Both the position numbers and the translations under genes were made by a program. A DNA stretch of 64,000 bases from Thermococcus piezophilus (GTDB lineage Archaea > Methanobacteriota_B > Thermococci > Thermococcales > Thermococcaceae): positions 496,001 to 560,000 of the forward strand of contig NZ_CP015520.1 in the NCBI RefSeq assembly GCF_001647085.1, given 5' to 3'. Below the pieces are notes generated by a model. The model saw only the letters and a program-made list of their open reading frames with translations. It ran no database searches and had not been told where the DNA came from. Position 1 is the stretch's first letter. Each line of letters starts with the position of its first letter. Positions 26,073 through 35,576 of this stretch are shown here, piece by piece.

Positions 26073-26306
26073 TCATTTTATCACTTCATACACTTTTCTC
26101 GCCACTATGAAGGCAAAGGTGAGAAGGAGCAGATAGGCAGAGAGCTTCAGAGAGCTTTTGACGTCCCTCGGCAGATAAAACTCACCTATCTCAAGGGTTA
26201 TCAATATCCCAATAAGGGCTATGGTCAAGAATATCTCCACCGACGGGCTCACGAGTGCGGCCGTGATTATCCACAGCGCAAGGAACAGGACGACGTTTTC
26301 CCTCAT
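26073..26306 (-). CDS. Small membrane protein, coupled to the gene before it
   Basis: A 77-residue hydrophobic protein with three helices (about residues 5-20, 22-40, 50-70) separated by FYLPRDVKSSLK. ATG 26306 overlaps the stop of the upstream gene (CTATGA), so the two are coupled. No known family recognised. It sits back to back with the epimerase gene. Confidence 0.65.
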   Translation of the reverse strand: MRENVVLFLALWIITAALVSPSVEIFLTIALIGILITLEIGEFYLPRDVKSSLKLSAYLLLLTFAFIVARKVYEVIK

Positions 26307-27022
26307 AGCCATCTCTCGATCCCACCGAGCCGCTTAAGGGTTACCTTGATGTAGTCCTTCACGTTCTCAACGGATTCTATCCTCATGAGTTCTTCCATCC
26401 CGGCGGCGATTCCGAGGAGAACGGCCGAGGCAACGGGGTCAGCGTAGACAGGGCCGTCGCAGAGGGGCTTCACGAAGACCTCTATCGTCCCGTCCTCACT
26501 CTCAAAGGCCTCCGCTGAACCGAGGCCCAGGGCGCTTAAGCCGGAGGAGACAGCCGAGGAGGCGTATCCGAGGCCCGTTCCGGAGAATCCGCCGACGTTC
26601 TCCTCGATGTAGTTCACAAGCGCCCATCCAGCAGGAGGACTTATCAGAACGCCGCTCTCCTCCTCGGTGCCCGTAACAAAGACGGTTCCCTCGTCGAACT
26701 TTCCAAGGCTAAGTGAGACAGTCCTGGACTTGGGGAAAAAGATGCCGCCTTTGGGGAGGTTCTCGTAGGGCGGTATGATTAGGGGCTTCCCCCTGAGCTC
26801 GAGGTCATTTCTTAGCTTTTCAACGAACTCACAGGAAGGCTCGCACGTTAGGAAAAGGGCTTCCCTGTCAACGTGGCCCCGGGAAGGCATGGCCGCTATT
26901 ACCAGACCGAGAATTATCGCTCCTATCCCCAGGTTGACCAGAGATGTTCTTCCAGATACGCCCCCGTGGTACCATAGGACGATTCCAGCCGCTAAAAGGA
27001 TACTTCCTAAAATCCTCCCCAT
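26303..27022 (-). CDS. Membrane protein of unknown function, divergent from the MoxR operon
   Basis: The 239-residue protein has two N-terminal helices (ILGSILLAAGIVLWY and IGAIILGLVIAAM). A soluble domain with CEPSCEFVEKL, FFPKSRTVSLSLG and a Gly/Ser-rich segment (about 145-170) follows, and then a charged C-terminal helix. I recognise no enzyme motif. It is coupled to the small membrane gene and divergent from the DUF4129 gene. Confidence 0.65.
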   Translation of the reverse strand: MGRILGSILLAAGIVLWYHGGVSGRTSLVNLGIGAIILGLVIAAMPSRGHVDREALFLTCEPSCEFVEKLRNDLELRGKPLIIPPYENLPKGGIFFPKSRTVSLSLGKFDEGTVFVTGTEEESGVLISPPAGWALVNYIEENVGGFSGTGLGYASSAVSSGLSALGLGSAEAFESEDGTIEVFVKPLCDGPVYADPVASAVLLGIAAGMEELMRIESVENVKDYIKVTLKRLGGIERWL

Positions 27023-27073
27023 TCTAACACCGGAATGAATAAACTTAAAAGGTTTTTATGCCTTATGGATGTG

Positions 27074-28822
27074 ATGGCGATGAGGAGAGAGTTGCTTTTA
27101 ATAATAACCCTAATTCTAATCGTCGGCTCCGTTCCACTCGCCTCCGGGAAGGCCGTTGAAGAGCCGACCCAAAGGGATGTTTTTCTCTATGAGTACTTCT
27201 CCAAGATTATCCTCCGCTTTGAAGACTCCCTGGAGTATGCCCTGGTTAACGAGAGCTACGGCCTAACGCTCGCCAACACCACCCTAAACGAGCTGGAGCT
27301 CATCCACCTGGAGGCGCTGTACTACAGAGAGAAAGGGGTTAACTCCACGGTGATGAAAGTCATCCCGCCGTTCTACGAGTTCTCCCGGGAGCTGGTGGTT
27401 CTGAACGAGCTCATGCTTGAGTTCCGCAAAAATCCGACACCCGCGGTTACAGCCGGGATCCGGGGCACAGTCCTCAACATGGAGTCCCTCCTGGATGAGA
27501 TAGACTCTCTGGGACTGATGAACGGGACCAAAATCCTGAAGTTCAACACGGAGAAGGTCAGAAAGTACCTCGGCGAGATAGATAAAATTGTCTCCAGGAC
27601 TCCCTCCAGCGGGAAGTTCGAGATAGGGATCTCGGATTCAGAGCCGATGCTCTACCAGTCAGTCACGATCTTCGGCTCCTGTCCGGGCAACGAGACCGTC
27701 ACCGTGATCATCACAAAAGGGAACTTCACATCCTTCCTCATAGTCACCCCCCAGAACGGGCTCTTTGCCACCATGTACCAGTTCAGGGAGCTCGGGACTT
27801 ACGCGGTGTACGCCACCCAAGGAGGGCTCAGGTCGAACACCATCAACGTGACGGTGAGGAAGATACCCTCCGTCTTTCTGGTCGAAAACGTCTACAGCGC
27901 CTTTCTGAACCAGAGCCTCACCGTCTCCGGAAAGCTCGTTGACTACTACGGCAACCCCCTGGGGGAAAGGGAGATAACGGTTGGAGACGAAACGCTCGTC
28001 ACCGGATCCGATGGAGGCTTCGCAAAGAGCTATCACTCCTCAGAGGCCGTAACGTTCCAGGTGCCGCTGGAATTCGCCGGCGACGGAACCCACACCGGAA
28101 CCTCAAAGATAGTCACGGTTGAGTTCAGGCGCTTCCCGGTTGCGATAACCCTCAACGGGCCAGAGAGAATAACCCTCGGGGAAAAAGCCGCGTTCACAGG
28201 AAGGGTGAAGCCGAACATGACCTTCCCCCTCATCGTCTATGTCAACGACACCCCTCAGTTCAACATTACGGCCGAGAATGGAACCTTCTCCTTCGCCCTG
28301 GAGCCGCAGAGTCCCGGTCGGCTGAAGGTCTACGTGGCCTTCGCCGGTAGCGAGGTGTACGAGGGAGCCACCTCCAATGTGGTCCTCCTCACCGTCGTCC
28401 CGCCGGAGAACACACTGCCGAGGTACATCGCAATCGTTGTCCTGGCGATGCTCCTCGCGGCTGGCATCCTAACCAGGAGAAAGAAAGACCAAACAACACC
28501 TCAAGCATCCCAGAAGACGGTCTTCAAGTACGCGGTAGGGGGGAATGAAACGTCCGGAGAGTTCCTTGAAATCCCCGAAGACATTGGTGAGGCTTATAAG
28601 CTCCTCAGAGAAAGGTTGAGGAAGATGTTCGGAATAAGCGAGAGCCTGACTCCGAGGGAAGTCCTGAGGATTCTCCGCGACTGGGAGCTGTATCCAGACC
28701 TTGAGGCCGTAACAAAGCTCCACGAGAAAGCCGTTTACGGGGAAATCCCCCTGGGTGGAAAGGAGCTAACCGAGTTCAGGGCGAGCATCGAGAGGCTGCT
28801 TCGGGGTGAGAGAAGTGAATAA
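27074..28822 (+). CDS. Cell-surface protein with Ig-like repeats, C-terminal helix and DUF4129
   Basis: About 582 residues. A signal helix (LLLIITLILIVGSVPLASG) is followed by a helical stalk. Beta-rich Ig-like repeats span about residues 190-450 (for example PSVFLVENVYSAFLNQSL, FPVAITLNGPERITLGEK). A membrane helix follows (YIAIVVLAMLLAAGILT), then a cytoplasmic DUF4129 domain with SLTPREVLRIL and LHEKAVYGE. The start is 27074 or 27080; the upstream ATG 27035 lies before a likely TATA box. It opens the operon of DUF4350, MoxR and DUF58 genes, which usually travel together and are thought to serve envelope-protein processing or chaperoning. Confidence 0.8.
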   Translation: MAMRRELLLIITLILIVGSVPLASGKAVEEPTQRDVFLYEYFSKIILRFEDSLEYALVNESYGLTLANTTLNELELIHLEALYYREKGVNSTVMKVIPPFYEFSRELVVLNELMLEFRKNPTPAVTAGIRGTVLNMESLLDEIDSLGLMNGTKILKFNTEKVRKYLGEIDKIVSRTPSSGKFEIGISDSEPMLYQSVTIFGSCPGNETVTVIITKGNFTSFLIVTPQNGLFATMYQFRELGTYAVYATQGGLRSNTINVTVRKIPSVFLVENVYSAFLNQSLTVSGKLVDYYGNPLGEREITVGDETLVTGSDGGFAKSYHSSEAVTFQVPLEFAGDGTHTGTSKIVTVEFRRFPVAITLNGPERITLGEKAAFTGRVKPNMTFPLIVYVNDTPQFNITAENGTFSFALEPQSPGRLKVYVAFAGSEVYEGATSNVVLLTVVPPENTLPRYIAIVVLAMLLAAGILTRRKKDQTTPQASQKTVFKYAVGGNETSGEFLEIPEDIGEAYKLLRERLRKMFGISESLTPREVLRILRDWELYPDLEAVTKLHEKAVYGEIPLGGKELTEFRASIERLLRGERSE

Positions 28823-29813
28823 AACCATAAAGTACCTCGTTCTTATCCTACTAATCTTCACCCTCATCACCATGCCGCTGACGGTACCCCTGTTCAAGAG
28901 CTCCACCCAGTACAGTATGTTCAACACAAACTGGGACGGGATTTCAAACTTCGTCAAGCTTGCCTACGGAGAGGGGAAACGGGTCGCTCCCATCTTCGAA
29001 TCCTTCGACATGGCCAGCATCAGCGAGAATAGCGGTGTTCTAGTCATAGTCGGCCCCAACATGGCCTTCACTGATGCCGAGATAGAGCAGATTAAGACCT
29101 TCCTGGAGCGTGGAAATACCCTCTTCATAGCCGACGACTTCGGCACGGGCAACGAGATACTAAGGGCCCTCAACTTGTCAGTGAGCATATCCAACTATCC
29201 TCTCCGCGACTTCTTCTACGAGAAGGATGATAGGATCATAGTCTCCGTTAGGATAGAGAACCCCCTTCTGGCAAGAAACGTCACGAGAATAGTCACAAAT
29301 GAGCCCTCAGCAGTTTTCGTGACGGGAGGCAGTGAGGTCTACGCAAGCAAGGTGGCTATGATAAAATTCCAGAGGAGGCAGTACCCGCTCATGACTGAAG
29401 TCGAATACGGGAATGGAAGGGTCGTAATCCTGGCAGACCCGGATATACTGATAAACCAGCTCTACGGCGAGAACGAGCCTTTCCTAAGGAACCTCATCGA
29501 GTACCTCGGAGGAGATACCTTCTACATAGACGAGGCCCATCACCCGGACTTCAACCTGTATACCGCTGGAACAGTCACGATAAAGAGGCTGCTGCCCAAG
29601 GACATTGTAATCAGGCTGATACTCGTCATCGGTATTCTAATACTCCTCAAGGAGCTGGGCATCTTCAGAGCGGTGGGAAGGCTGCTCTGGAAGCCTGTCT
29701 CGCGCTTCTTCAGAAGGAAGGAAAGCCCCGAAGAGCTCGCCCTGGCTCTGGCAAGGGAGCGGGGCTGGGATGAAAAAGAGATAATTGAGATGCTCGAAAG
29801 GATGGGTGGTTGA
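28815..29813 (+). CDS. DUF4350 membrane protein
   Basis: About 332 residues with one N-terminal helix (LVLILLIFTLITMPLTVPL). An extracytoplasmic DUF4350-type domain has GVLVIVGPNMAF, TLFIADDFGTGNEIL and VVILADPDILIN with IDEAHHPD. A second helix (IRLILVIGILILL) and a charged tail with PEELALALARERGW follow. GTG 28815 with GGTGAGAG upstream is preferred; GTG 28806 is the alternative. The gene overlaps the end of the DUF4129 gene, and the MoxR gene follows. Confidence 0.78.
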   Translation: MNKTIKYLVLILLIFTLITMPLTVPLFKSSTQYSMFNTNWDGISNFVKLAYGEGKRVAPIFESFDMASISENSGVLVIVGPNMAFTDAEIEQIKTFLERGNTLFIADDFGTGNEILRALNLSVSISNYPLRDFFYEKDDRIIVSVRIENPLLARNVTRIVTNEPSAVFVTGGSEVYASKVAMIKFQRRQYPLMTEVEYGNGRVVILADPDILINQLYGENEPFLRNLIEYLGGDTFYIDEAHHPDFNLYTAGTVTIKRLLPKDIVIRLILVIGILILLKELGIFRAVGRLLWKPVSRFFRRKESPEELALALARERGWDEKEIIEMLERMGG

Positions 29814-29814
29814 T

Positions 29815-30735
29815 ATGATACTCAAGAAGATTAAGGCCGAGATTGGAAAGGCAATAGTCGGAATGGACGATGTGATCGAGCTGATGACAATAGCCATTAT
29901 ATCCAACGGGCACGTGCTCCTGGAAGGAGTCCCGGGAATAGCGAAAACGACCCTGAGCAAGAACTTCGCACAGACCATTGGACTGAAGTTCTCGAGGATA
30001 CAGATGACGCCAGACATACTCCCGGCAGACATAATCGGCCACACCTTTTACGACATGCGAACCGGGGAGTTCAAGATAAGAAAGGGCCCCATCTTTGCCA
30101 ACGTCGTTCTCGTCGATGAGATAAACCGTGCCTCTCCAAAGACACAGTCAGCTCTCCTCGAGGCGATGGAGGAGCGACAGGTCACCATAGAGGGCCTCCC
30201 CCTCAAGCTCCCGGAGCCGTTCATAGTCCTCGCGACAATGAACCCTGTGGAAATGGAGGGCGTCTACGAGCTCCCTACCGCGCAGATTGACAGGTTTATG
30301 ATGAAGATAGACCTCACTTACCTCCCCGAGGAGAGCGAGAAGGCAATGCTCAGGATGAAGAGCCTAGGGCAGTTCTCGGAAGCAAACCAGGTCGTCCTCG
30401 GGAGCGAGCTGGCCAGGGCCAGAAGAGAGGCCATGAGAGTCCACGTGAGTGAGGCAGCAATCGACTATATATACGCCATCGTCAAGGAGACGAGGCTCGA
30501 CGAGAGGGTGATCCTTGGAGCCTCGCCGAGGGCTGGCGAGCATCTCCTCTACACCGCCAAGGTTAAGGCCTACCTAGAAGGGAGGAGCTACGTCATCCCG
30601 GATGACGTTAAATGGCTGGCTATTCCAGTCATCTCCCACAGGATCATCGTCAAGCCTGAGTACGAGGTGGACGGCATCGACGGAAAGACCATTGTAAGGG
30701 AAGTCCTCGAAAGGGTAGAGGTGCCAATGGAATGA
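29815..30735 (+). CDS. MoxR-type AAA ATPase
   Basis: The 306-residue protein has Walker A GVPGIAKTTL, ADIIGHTFYD, Walker B VVLVDEINRASPKTQ, an EAMEERQVTIEG loop and ATMNPVEMEGVYELP (sensor 1). The C-terminal lid has SPRAGEHLL. MoxR ATPases act as chaperones with partner proteins of the DUF58 and VWA types. ATG 29815 immediately follows the DUF4350 stop. It overlaps the DUF58 start by four bases. Confidence 0.93.
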   Translation: MILKKIKAEIGKAIVGMDDVIELMTIAIISNGHVLLEGVPGIAKTTLSKNFAQTIGLKFSRIQMTPDILPADIIGHTFYDMRTGEFKIRKGPIFANVVLVDEINRASPKTQSALLEAMEERQVTIEGLPLKLPEPFIVLATMNPVEMEGVYELPTAQIDRFMMKIDLTYLPEESEKAMLRMKSLGQFSEANQVVLGSELARARREAMRVHVSEAAIDYIYAIVKETRLDERVILGASPRAGEHLLYTAKVKAYLEGRSYVIPDDVKWLAIPVISHRIIVKPEYEVDGIDGKTIVREVLERVEVPME

Positions 30736-32014
30736 AAAGGGCAGAAGTCTTGCTCTCCCTCGCGGCAGTCCTTTCGGCCGCCGCCTACCTGATGGGCAAC
30801 CCAGCGGCGGCGCTGATGGCGGTCGGGATAATGGCCCACTACGCCCTGGCAAGGTTAAGCTTTGAGCCCAGTGTAAGGATCGAGAGAACCGTTCCGGAGA
30901 GAGGAACCGAGAGGGAGCCTGTAAAGGCCAGGATCAAAGTCGAGAATCTCTCCGGGGTTACGGGCGTACTGAGGATAAGGGAAACATCGAAGAGCGTCTT
31001 CGCTAGAGAACTCAGGACCTTCCTGAATCCCGGCGATAAGAAATATCTCGAGCAGACGATAGTTCCCCAGGCTAAGGGCAGGATAGTGATCAAAGCAGAG
31101 GCGACTTTCGAGGATGAGCGCGGGCTCTTTAAGAAGGACTTCCCTGTGATAGAACACGGAGAGATGACTATCTTCCCATCACCCAGAAGCATAAAAGAGG
31201 CCATGAGGGAGAGGCGCCAAGTCGAGGCCTTGGCCGAGGTCGAGAGGGCCCTTGGAATCGGGGCAGAGACCCTTGACTTCGAGGAGCTCAGGGAGTTCCT
31301 TCCAGGGGATGATATAACCAAAATCGACTGGAAGGCCACCTCAAGGCTCAACACGCTTATAGTCAGAGTCTTCAGGAGGGAAAGCCTCGCTGATGTTTAC
31401 CTGCTCGTCAACGTCGACCGCAAGTTCCGCAGGGAGCTAAAGTCTGGCAAGATAGACTACCTCGTCCTTATCATAGCACAGCTTTCCGCCTACTTCAGGA
31501 GATTCGGCCACAGCGTGAAGGTTGTAGCCTATGACGAGGCGGGCATTGTCAGGGTAATAGAGCACGCAAGTGACCCGCTGACACTCGTCTCCGAGCTCGA
31601 CTCAGGGGCGAGAAAGGTTTACCCCCGCTGAAGCCATCCGGCCTGTCGTCCCCATCGACGATAGGAAGACTGGTACTGAAGATGAAGCGCGGCTCCAGCG
31701 CCTCAGGTCCCCTCAAAGCGGCAATGGAAGTCAAGAGCGGGGCGTACGTGATAATGGTCGATGACCTCGGCCTCCACCCGAGGGAGATAATCAAAGCAGC
31801 GAGGATGCTCGAGAGAAAAGGCTCAAAGGCCGTCCTCCTGTATCTAAACCCGGTATTCTTCGTCAGCAAAGAGGGGCTGACCGAGAGAGAGCTGGAGACC
31901 CTCTACCGTGGCTACCGCGAGAGGAAGGAGGTCATGAGGAAAGTCAGGGGCTGGATAAAGGTCATTGAAGTCGGCCCCCGAGACGTGCTTCCAAGGGTGG
32001 TGGGTAGGCTGTGA
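30732..32014 (+). pseudogene. DUF58 protein, one-base frameshift near residue 290
   Basis: The first segment (to 31631) has two helices, an Ig-like part and the DUF58 core REFLPGDDITKIDWKATSRL plus VFRRESLADVYLLV. It ends early in VYPR. In the next frame the sequence continues GLPPLKPSGLSSPSTIGRLV and then the region from 31682 (AYVIMVDDLGLHPREIIKAA) to 32014, the expected C-terminal third. Joined length is about 427 residues, normal for DUF58. Only one base is out of step (about 31605-31620) and the operon around it is clean, so a sequencing error is possible. Confidence 0.8.
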
Positions 32015-32565
32015 TAGGGCTGATAGCGAACATCCTAACTGGAATAGTGCTCAAAAACTACGTCTTCCTCCTGATCATGCTGGCTTATCTGCTGAGGTTA
32101 AAGAGCAGGAATGCCTCACTGGCCGCTTTCTACCTCTATGTCCTCTCCATAGCGGTATCACTTCCCAGTACTTCCATCTACACATGGGAAGGACTCAAGC
32201 TTGCCGTGTTTGTGGCCCTCTCCACGATCCTCGCGCTCGACGACGTTCTCAGAGGAATCAGGGTCGAAGGGGAAGAGCTTATCCTCTCAGCGGTTCTAAT
32301 AGTCTCGGCCGTGACGGACTACACATTCCTGATAGTCCTCATAGCAGTAGTTCTCTACTCATCCTACAGGCACTTCGGGAAAGCGACTGCATACCTCGCC
32401 GGCTGGCTGGGACTTTCAGCGGCGGTGATGTACCTAACAAGGGACAGCCTCACCGACCCCGTGGCTCAGGCCTTCGTCATCATCGGCCTGGGACTGCTCT
32501 TCATCCTCTTCGCCGAGCGGAAGGATGTTGAGTTCCTCGAGGTGAAGCTGTTTGAGGGGGAGTGA
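32011..32565 (+). CDS. Polytopic membrane protein of the MoxR operon
   Basis: The 184-residue protein has about six hydrophobic helices and few charged residues, ending in a short cytoplasmic tail KDVEFLEVKLFEGE. GTG 32011 overlaps the DUF58 stop (GTGA). No known family recognised; the position suggests a membrane partner of the MoxR/DUF58 system. Confidence 0.7.
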   Translation: MIGLIANILTGIVLKNYVFLLIMLAYLLRLKSRNASLAAFYLYVLSIAVSLPSTSIYTWEGLKLAVFVALSTILALDDVLRGIRVEGEELILSAVLIVSAVTDYTFLIVLIAVVLYSSYRHFGKATAYLAGWLGLSAAVMYLTRDSLTDPVAQAFVIIGLGLLFILFAERKDVEFLEVKLFEGE

Positions 32566-32636
32566 ATGTCCAGCCCGACGTGCTCAAGGACGGCTGCACA
32601 GGTACTCCCAATCTATTCTATGTTCCGGAGGAAAAG

Positions 32637-32647
32637 GGTTTTAAACC
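32637..32647 (+). promoter_or_regulatory. TATA-like site ahead of the DUF1616 gene
   Basis: GGTTTTAAACC at 32637-32647 is 30 bases before ATG 32677, with GGGGGGAAG upstream of the ATG as ribosome binding site. It suggests a second promoter within the operon. Confidence 0.35.
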
Positions 32648-32676
32648 GGGCGAAGACGCCCAAAGGGGGGAAGTGA

Positions 32677-33666
32677 ATGAAGCTCAAGAACTACTGGGAC
32701 CTGCTCACAATCATCGCCCTGTCGTTGATCCTCGACCTTCTGATTTTCTACGCACCGGACAGCCTTCTTAGAAAAGCCCTTGGATTAGCCTTTGTACTCT
32801 TCTTCCCGGGCTACGTCTTCATAACTGCCCTCTTTCCCAACAGGAAGGAGCTCGACAACCTCGAAAGGCTCGCCCTCAGCTTTGGCCTCAGCATAGCCAT
32901 TGTTCCACTCATAGGCCTCGGCCTCAACTACACCCCCTGGGGTATAAGGCTCATCCCAATACTCGTCAGCCTGACGATTTTCAACATTGCTTTTTCAATC
33001 ATCGCCATCTACCGCAGAGCAAAGGCCTTCGAGCCGTGGATTCCATGGATAACGCTCGAGGACGTGAAGAAAGAACTTGAATGGGAGGAGTCGAGCAAGC
33101 TCGACAAGGCCCTCACGGTGATCCTGATAATCGCCATCATAACATCCATTGGAACGCTGGGCTACGTCATAACCCACCCGAAGCCCGGCGAGGCCTTCAC
33201 AGAGTTCTACATTCTCGGGCCAGAGGGCAAGGCCGCCGATTACCCAACCGAACTGAGGGTAGGCCAGGAAGGTAGGGTTATAATAGGCATAGTGAACCAC
33301 GAGCACAGGAACGTAACATACTATGTCCAGATATGGCTCGTCAACCTGACGTGGGACAGCACGACCAACACGACGATAATATACGAGATGTACCCCATGC
33401 CGGGCTGGTTCAATGTCACCCTGCCAGACGTTCCCGTCAACATCGAGGGCAACTGGACGCCCCAGTTCGAGACCAACTACACCTTCAGCATAGACAGGCC
33501 GGGCCAGTGGCAGGTCTGGTTCCTCCTCTTCAAGGACGAACCGCCAGAGCTTCCGCCGGCACCGCCGGACGGGAACTACGCCGAAACCGATGCTAGAAAC
33601 CTCATCCTTGAGGCGATAAACGGCACGGTGCAGAGCCTCAAGCTCAACGTGAAGGTAATCCCCTGA
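32677..33666 (+). CDS. DUF1616 membrane protein
   Basis: The 329-residue protein has four N-terminal helices (LTIIALSLILDLLIFY, LGLAFVLFFPGYVFITALF, LALSFGLSIAIVPLIGLGL, LIPILVSLTIFNIAF). A loop, a fifth helix (TVILIIAIITSIGTLGYV) and an extracellular beta domain with the DUF1616 phrase FTEFYILGPEGKAADYPTEL come next. It has several N-glycosylation-type NxT/S sites (NVTYY, NLTW, NTTI). It lies at the end of the MoxR operon; the function of DUF1616 is unknown. Confidence 0.82.
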   Translation: MKLKNYWDLLTIIALSLILDLLIFYAPDSLLRKALGLAFVLFFPGYVFITALFPNRKELDNLERLALSFGLSIAIVPLIGLGLNYTPWGIRLIPILVSLTIFNIAFSIIAIYRRAKAFEPWIPWITLEDVKKELEWEESSKLDKALTVILIIAIITSIGTLGYVITHPKPGEAFTEFYILGPEGKAADYPTELRVGQEGRVIIGIVNHEHRNVTYYVQIWLVNLTWDSTTNTTIIYEMYPMPGWFNVTLPDVPVNIEGNWTPQFETNYTFSIDRPGQWQVWFLLFKDEPPELPPAPPDGNYAETDARNLILEAINGTVQSLKLNVKVIP

Positions 33667-33695
33667 GTCTCACTTCTTACTATTTTGAGAGAAAA

Positions 33696-33704
33696 CTTTA
33701 TAAG
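33696..33704 (+). promoter_or_regulatory. TATA box of the TasA-like gene
   Basis: CTTTATAAG, 47 bases before ATG 33751, with GGTGGTGG (33741-33748) directly ahead of the start. Confidence 0.5.
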
Positions 33705-33750
33705 TCCATCTCACGTAATCACTAGTTGAATACTATCGCTGGTGGTGGAA

Positions 33751-34347
33751 ATGAGACGTAGAGAAGTTGTGCTGAGTGCGGTCCTTCTGCTGCTGGCTGC
33801 GCTCGCGGGGCTCTCCAGCTCCCTATTCACGGACATAGCCCTCTCTGAGAACAACGAGATATCCTCTGGGGAGTTCGACATAGGCATAAGCAAGGGCGGG
33901 GAAAGATTCTATAATGACCTCAAGCTCTTCGACTTCTCGAATTTAAAGCCGGGCGACGAGAAAACCGTAACCTTTTACGTGAAAAACCGCGGGGACCTCG
34001 AGGTTTCGAGGATTACTATGACCATTTACGTTAACGACCTGGAGGACGGTGCCCTCTCCCCCGCCGAGAAGGAAGTCGACAACACCACAGAGAGAGGCGA
34101 ACTGAGCGGCTACCTCGTGATAACGGGCCTCTCGGTACAGCACGGAGGCACAACCACCGACCTGACGGAGGTGGCGGGCAGAACACTGAGGGAACTTGAC
34201 GGGAAGGAGATAGAGCTCTTCAAAGGCTCCCTGGAAGAGGGCGAGGTGCTAAAGGTCGTTATGAAGGTAAAGTTCTCACCAGAAGCGGGTAACGAGTGCC
34301 AGACCGACAAAGTGGAGGTAAACATGAAAATAAACGCCGAGCAGTGA
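33751..34347 (+). CDS. TasA/camelysin-like secreted protein with SipW-type signal
   Basis: The 198-residue protein begins with a basic and hydrophobic signal (RRREVVLSAVLLLLAAL) followed by SSSLFTDIALSENNEISSG, the pattern of SipW-dependent signal peptides. A beta-sandwich region FDFSNLKPGDEKTVTFYVKN follows, as in TasA/CalY proteins, which form extracellular fibres in Bacillus and have archaeal relatives. A Cys occurs only near the end (ECQTDK). No SipW-type peptidase gene is next to it. Fibre formation here is an inference from the family. Confidence 0.72.
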   Translation: MRRREVVLSAVLLLLAALAGLSSSLFTDIALSENNEISSGEFDIGISKGGERFYNDLKLFDFSNLKPGDEKTVTFYVKNRGDLEVSRITMTIYVNDLEDGALSPAEKEVDNTTERGELSGYLVITGLSVQHGGTTTDLTEVAGRTLRELDGKEIELFKGSLEEGEVLKVVMKVKFSPEAGNECQTDKVEVNMKINAEQ

Positions 34348-34491
34348 GCTTTTAAACTCCTCAACATTTAATTACCAGCATAACAAAGCTCAAACTAGAA
34401 ACATGGAATAAATAACTGCTAAAATCTAAATCACTCCGGCTACGTACCTATTATCCTAAAAACAACGCCGAAAACTAAAGGTTCAATAAGG

Positions 34492-34593
34492 CTATCCCGT
34501 TTCGAGAATCGTGATTTTATCCCCCGGGCTAAATCCGTTGGTATCCTGGGAAGTCAATTTCGCAACGTCGATTACAGTGTTGTCATTCTCTTC
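34492..34593 (-). pseudogene. S-layer-type C-terminal domain remnant
   Basis: A frame without start reads NTVIDVAKLTSQDTNGFSPG and then DKITILETG before TAG. It matches the ends of the S-layer-type domains at 47135 (DTSGFSAGDSITIV) and 61423 (DDSGFSAGDTITIV). Only about 33 codons survive. It lies between the TasA-like gene and the broken AglB. Confidence 0.55.
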
Positions 34594-34599
34594 TCATTT

Positions 34600-35551
34600 C
34601 CCCACAAGGTATTTGGTGTTCTGGTATTTGAGAAACAGATTCGGGTACACCTCTTCAACGAAGTCATTCCAATGGAAACGATATTGTTCTCACCTGGTGG
34701 GATCAAGGATATTGGGTTACCTACTACTCATGGAGAGCCCCAGTCACCCAAGGAGTTCCAAACGAGTTCGTGGCTAAGTACTACTTGGGTATGATCACCA
34801 AGGAGGAGCTTATGAGTCTGGGTGTGGATTACGTCATTGTGTCATATGACACCATCCTAAAATTCCCATCTGTCTTAAATACCGCCGAAGTTCCTGTTAA
34901 GGACTACCCCATGATACCCATCCCCTGGTAGCAAAACAGGGGGATGTATTCATATTCTCTGTGGATTCATATTCAATAGCTGCACGTCCTATTAATGGAG
35001 GCTAGGAGATATTTGTAAACGTTGCCGGAACCGTATTTTCTCCCGAGAGGGCCTTTATTGAAGTGGGGAGTGATGTGAACGAAGTCAACATCACTGGAAC
35101 AACCAAAGCGAATGCATACGTTTATATAAACCTGAATTACGGATATGCCGTTCTAATGAACGATAACTCATTCCAGACAACATTGGCAAAACTCATGTTT
35201 ACCAATGAGTACCCACATTATACCCTCATCTATTCCGATGGTGGATATATTAAGATCTTTAAATTCAACCATCCAAATGTCCATGTCATCAAAAATGACA
35301 GCGACATAACATTAAAATTCATCAATGCCACGGGGACAGATTTAATCCTGGAGGGCTTCCTAGATAATGGCACCCTCGTTTTTGAGAAAAGGTACGATGT
35401 GGACGGCGTGGAGTACTTCAAGCTTCCATCAGAGCTTAACGGAAGTGTTGTAATAAGGTATTCATACCTCAAAGATGGTACTGTGCTTGACAGAGGAATT
35501 TTTAGGATAAACGAGACGACAACTACCTCGTACCCCCTAAAAAGATCCTGA
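34600..35551 (+). pseudogene. STT3/AglB oligosaccharyltransferase, C-terminal part, broken
   Basis: A frame from 34677 reads NDIVLTWWDQGYWVTYYS, holding the WWDxG motif of archaeal STT3/AglB enzymes that transfer glycan from dolichol carriers to Asn. It continues GVPNEFVAKYYLGMITKEE and MSLGVDYVIVSYDTILKF, then stops at 34929. The next frame goes on (AKQGDVFIFSVDSYSIAARP), has an in-frame TAG at 35003, and runs to 35551 with the beta-rich end HYTLIYSDGGYIKIFKF. The N-terminal membrane half is missing. A GT39-like gene, also broken, follows. Confidence 0.7.
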
Positions 35552-35576
35552 TCTCATCCCAGAAAGGTGTACTCCC

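Noticed and set aside
32562-32771. GTG-started 69-residue frame before the DUF1616 gene
   Set aside because: It overlaps the DUF1616 start in another frame and has no good start signal; a promoter lies within it.
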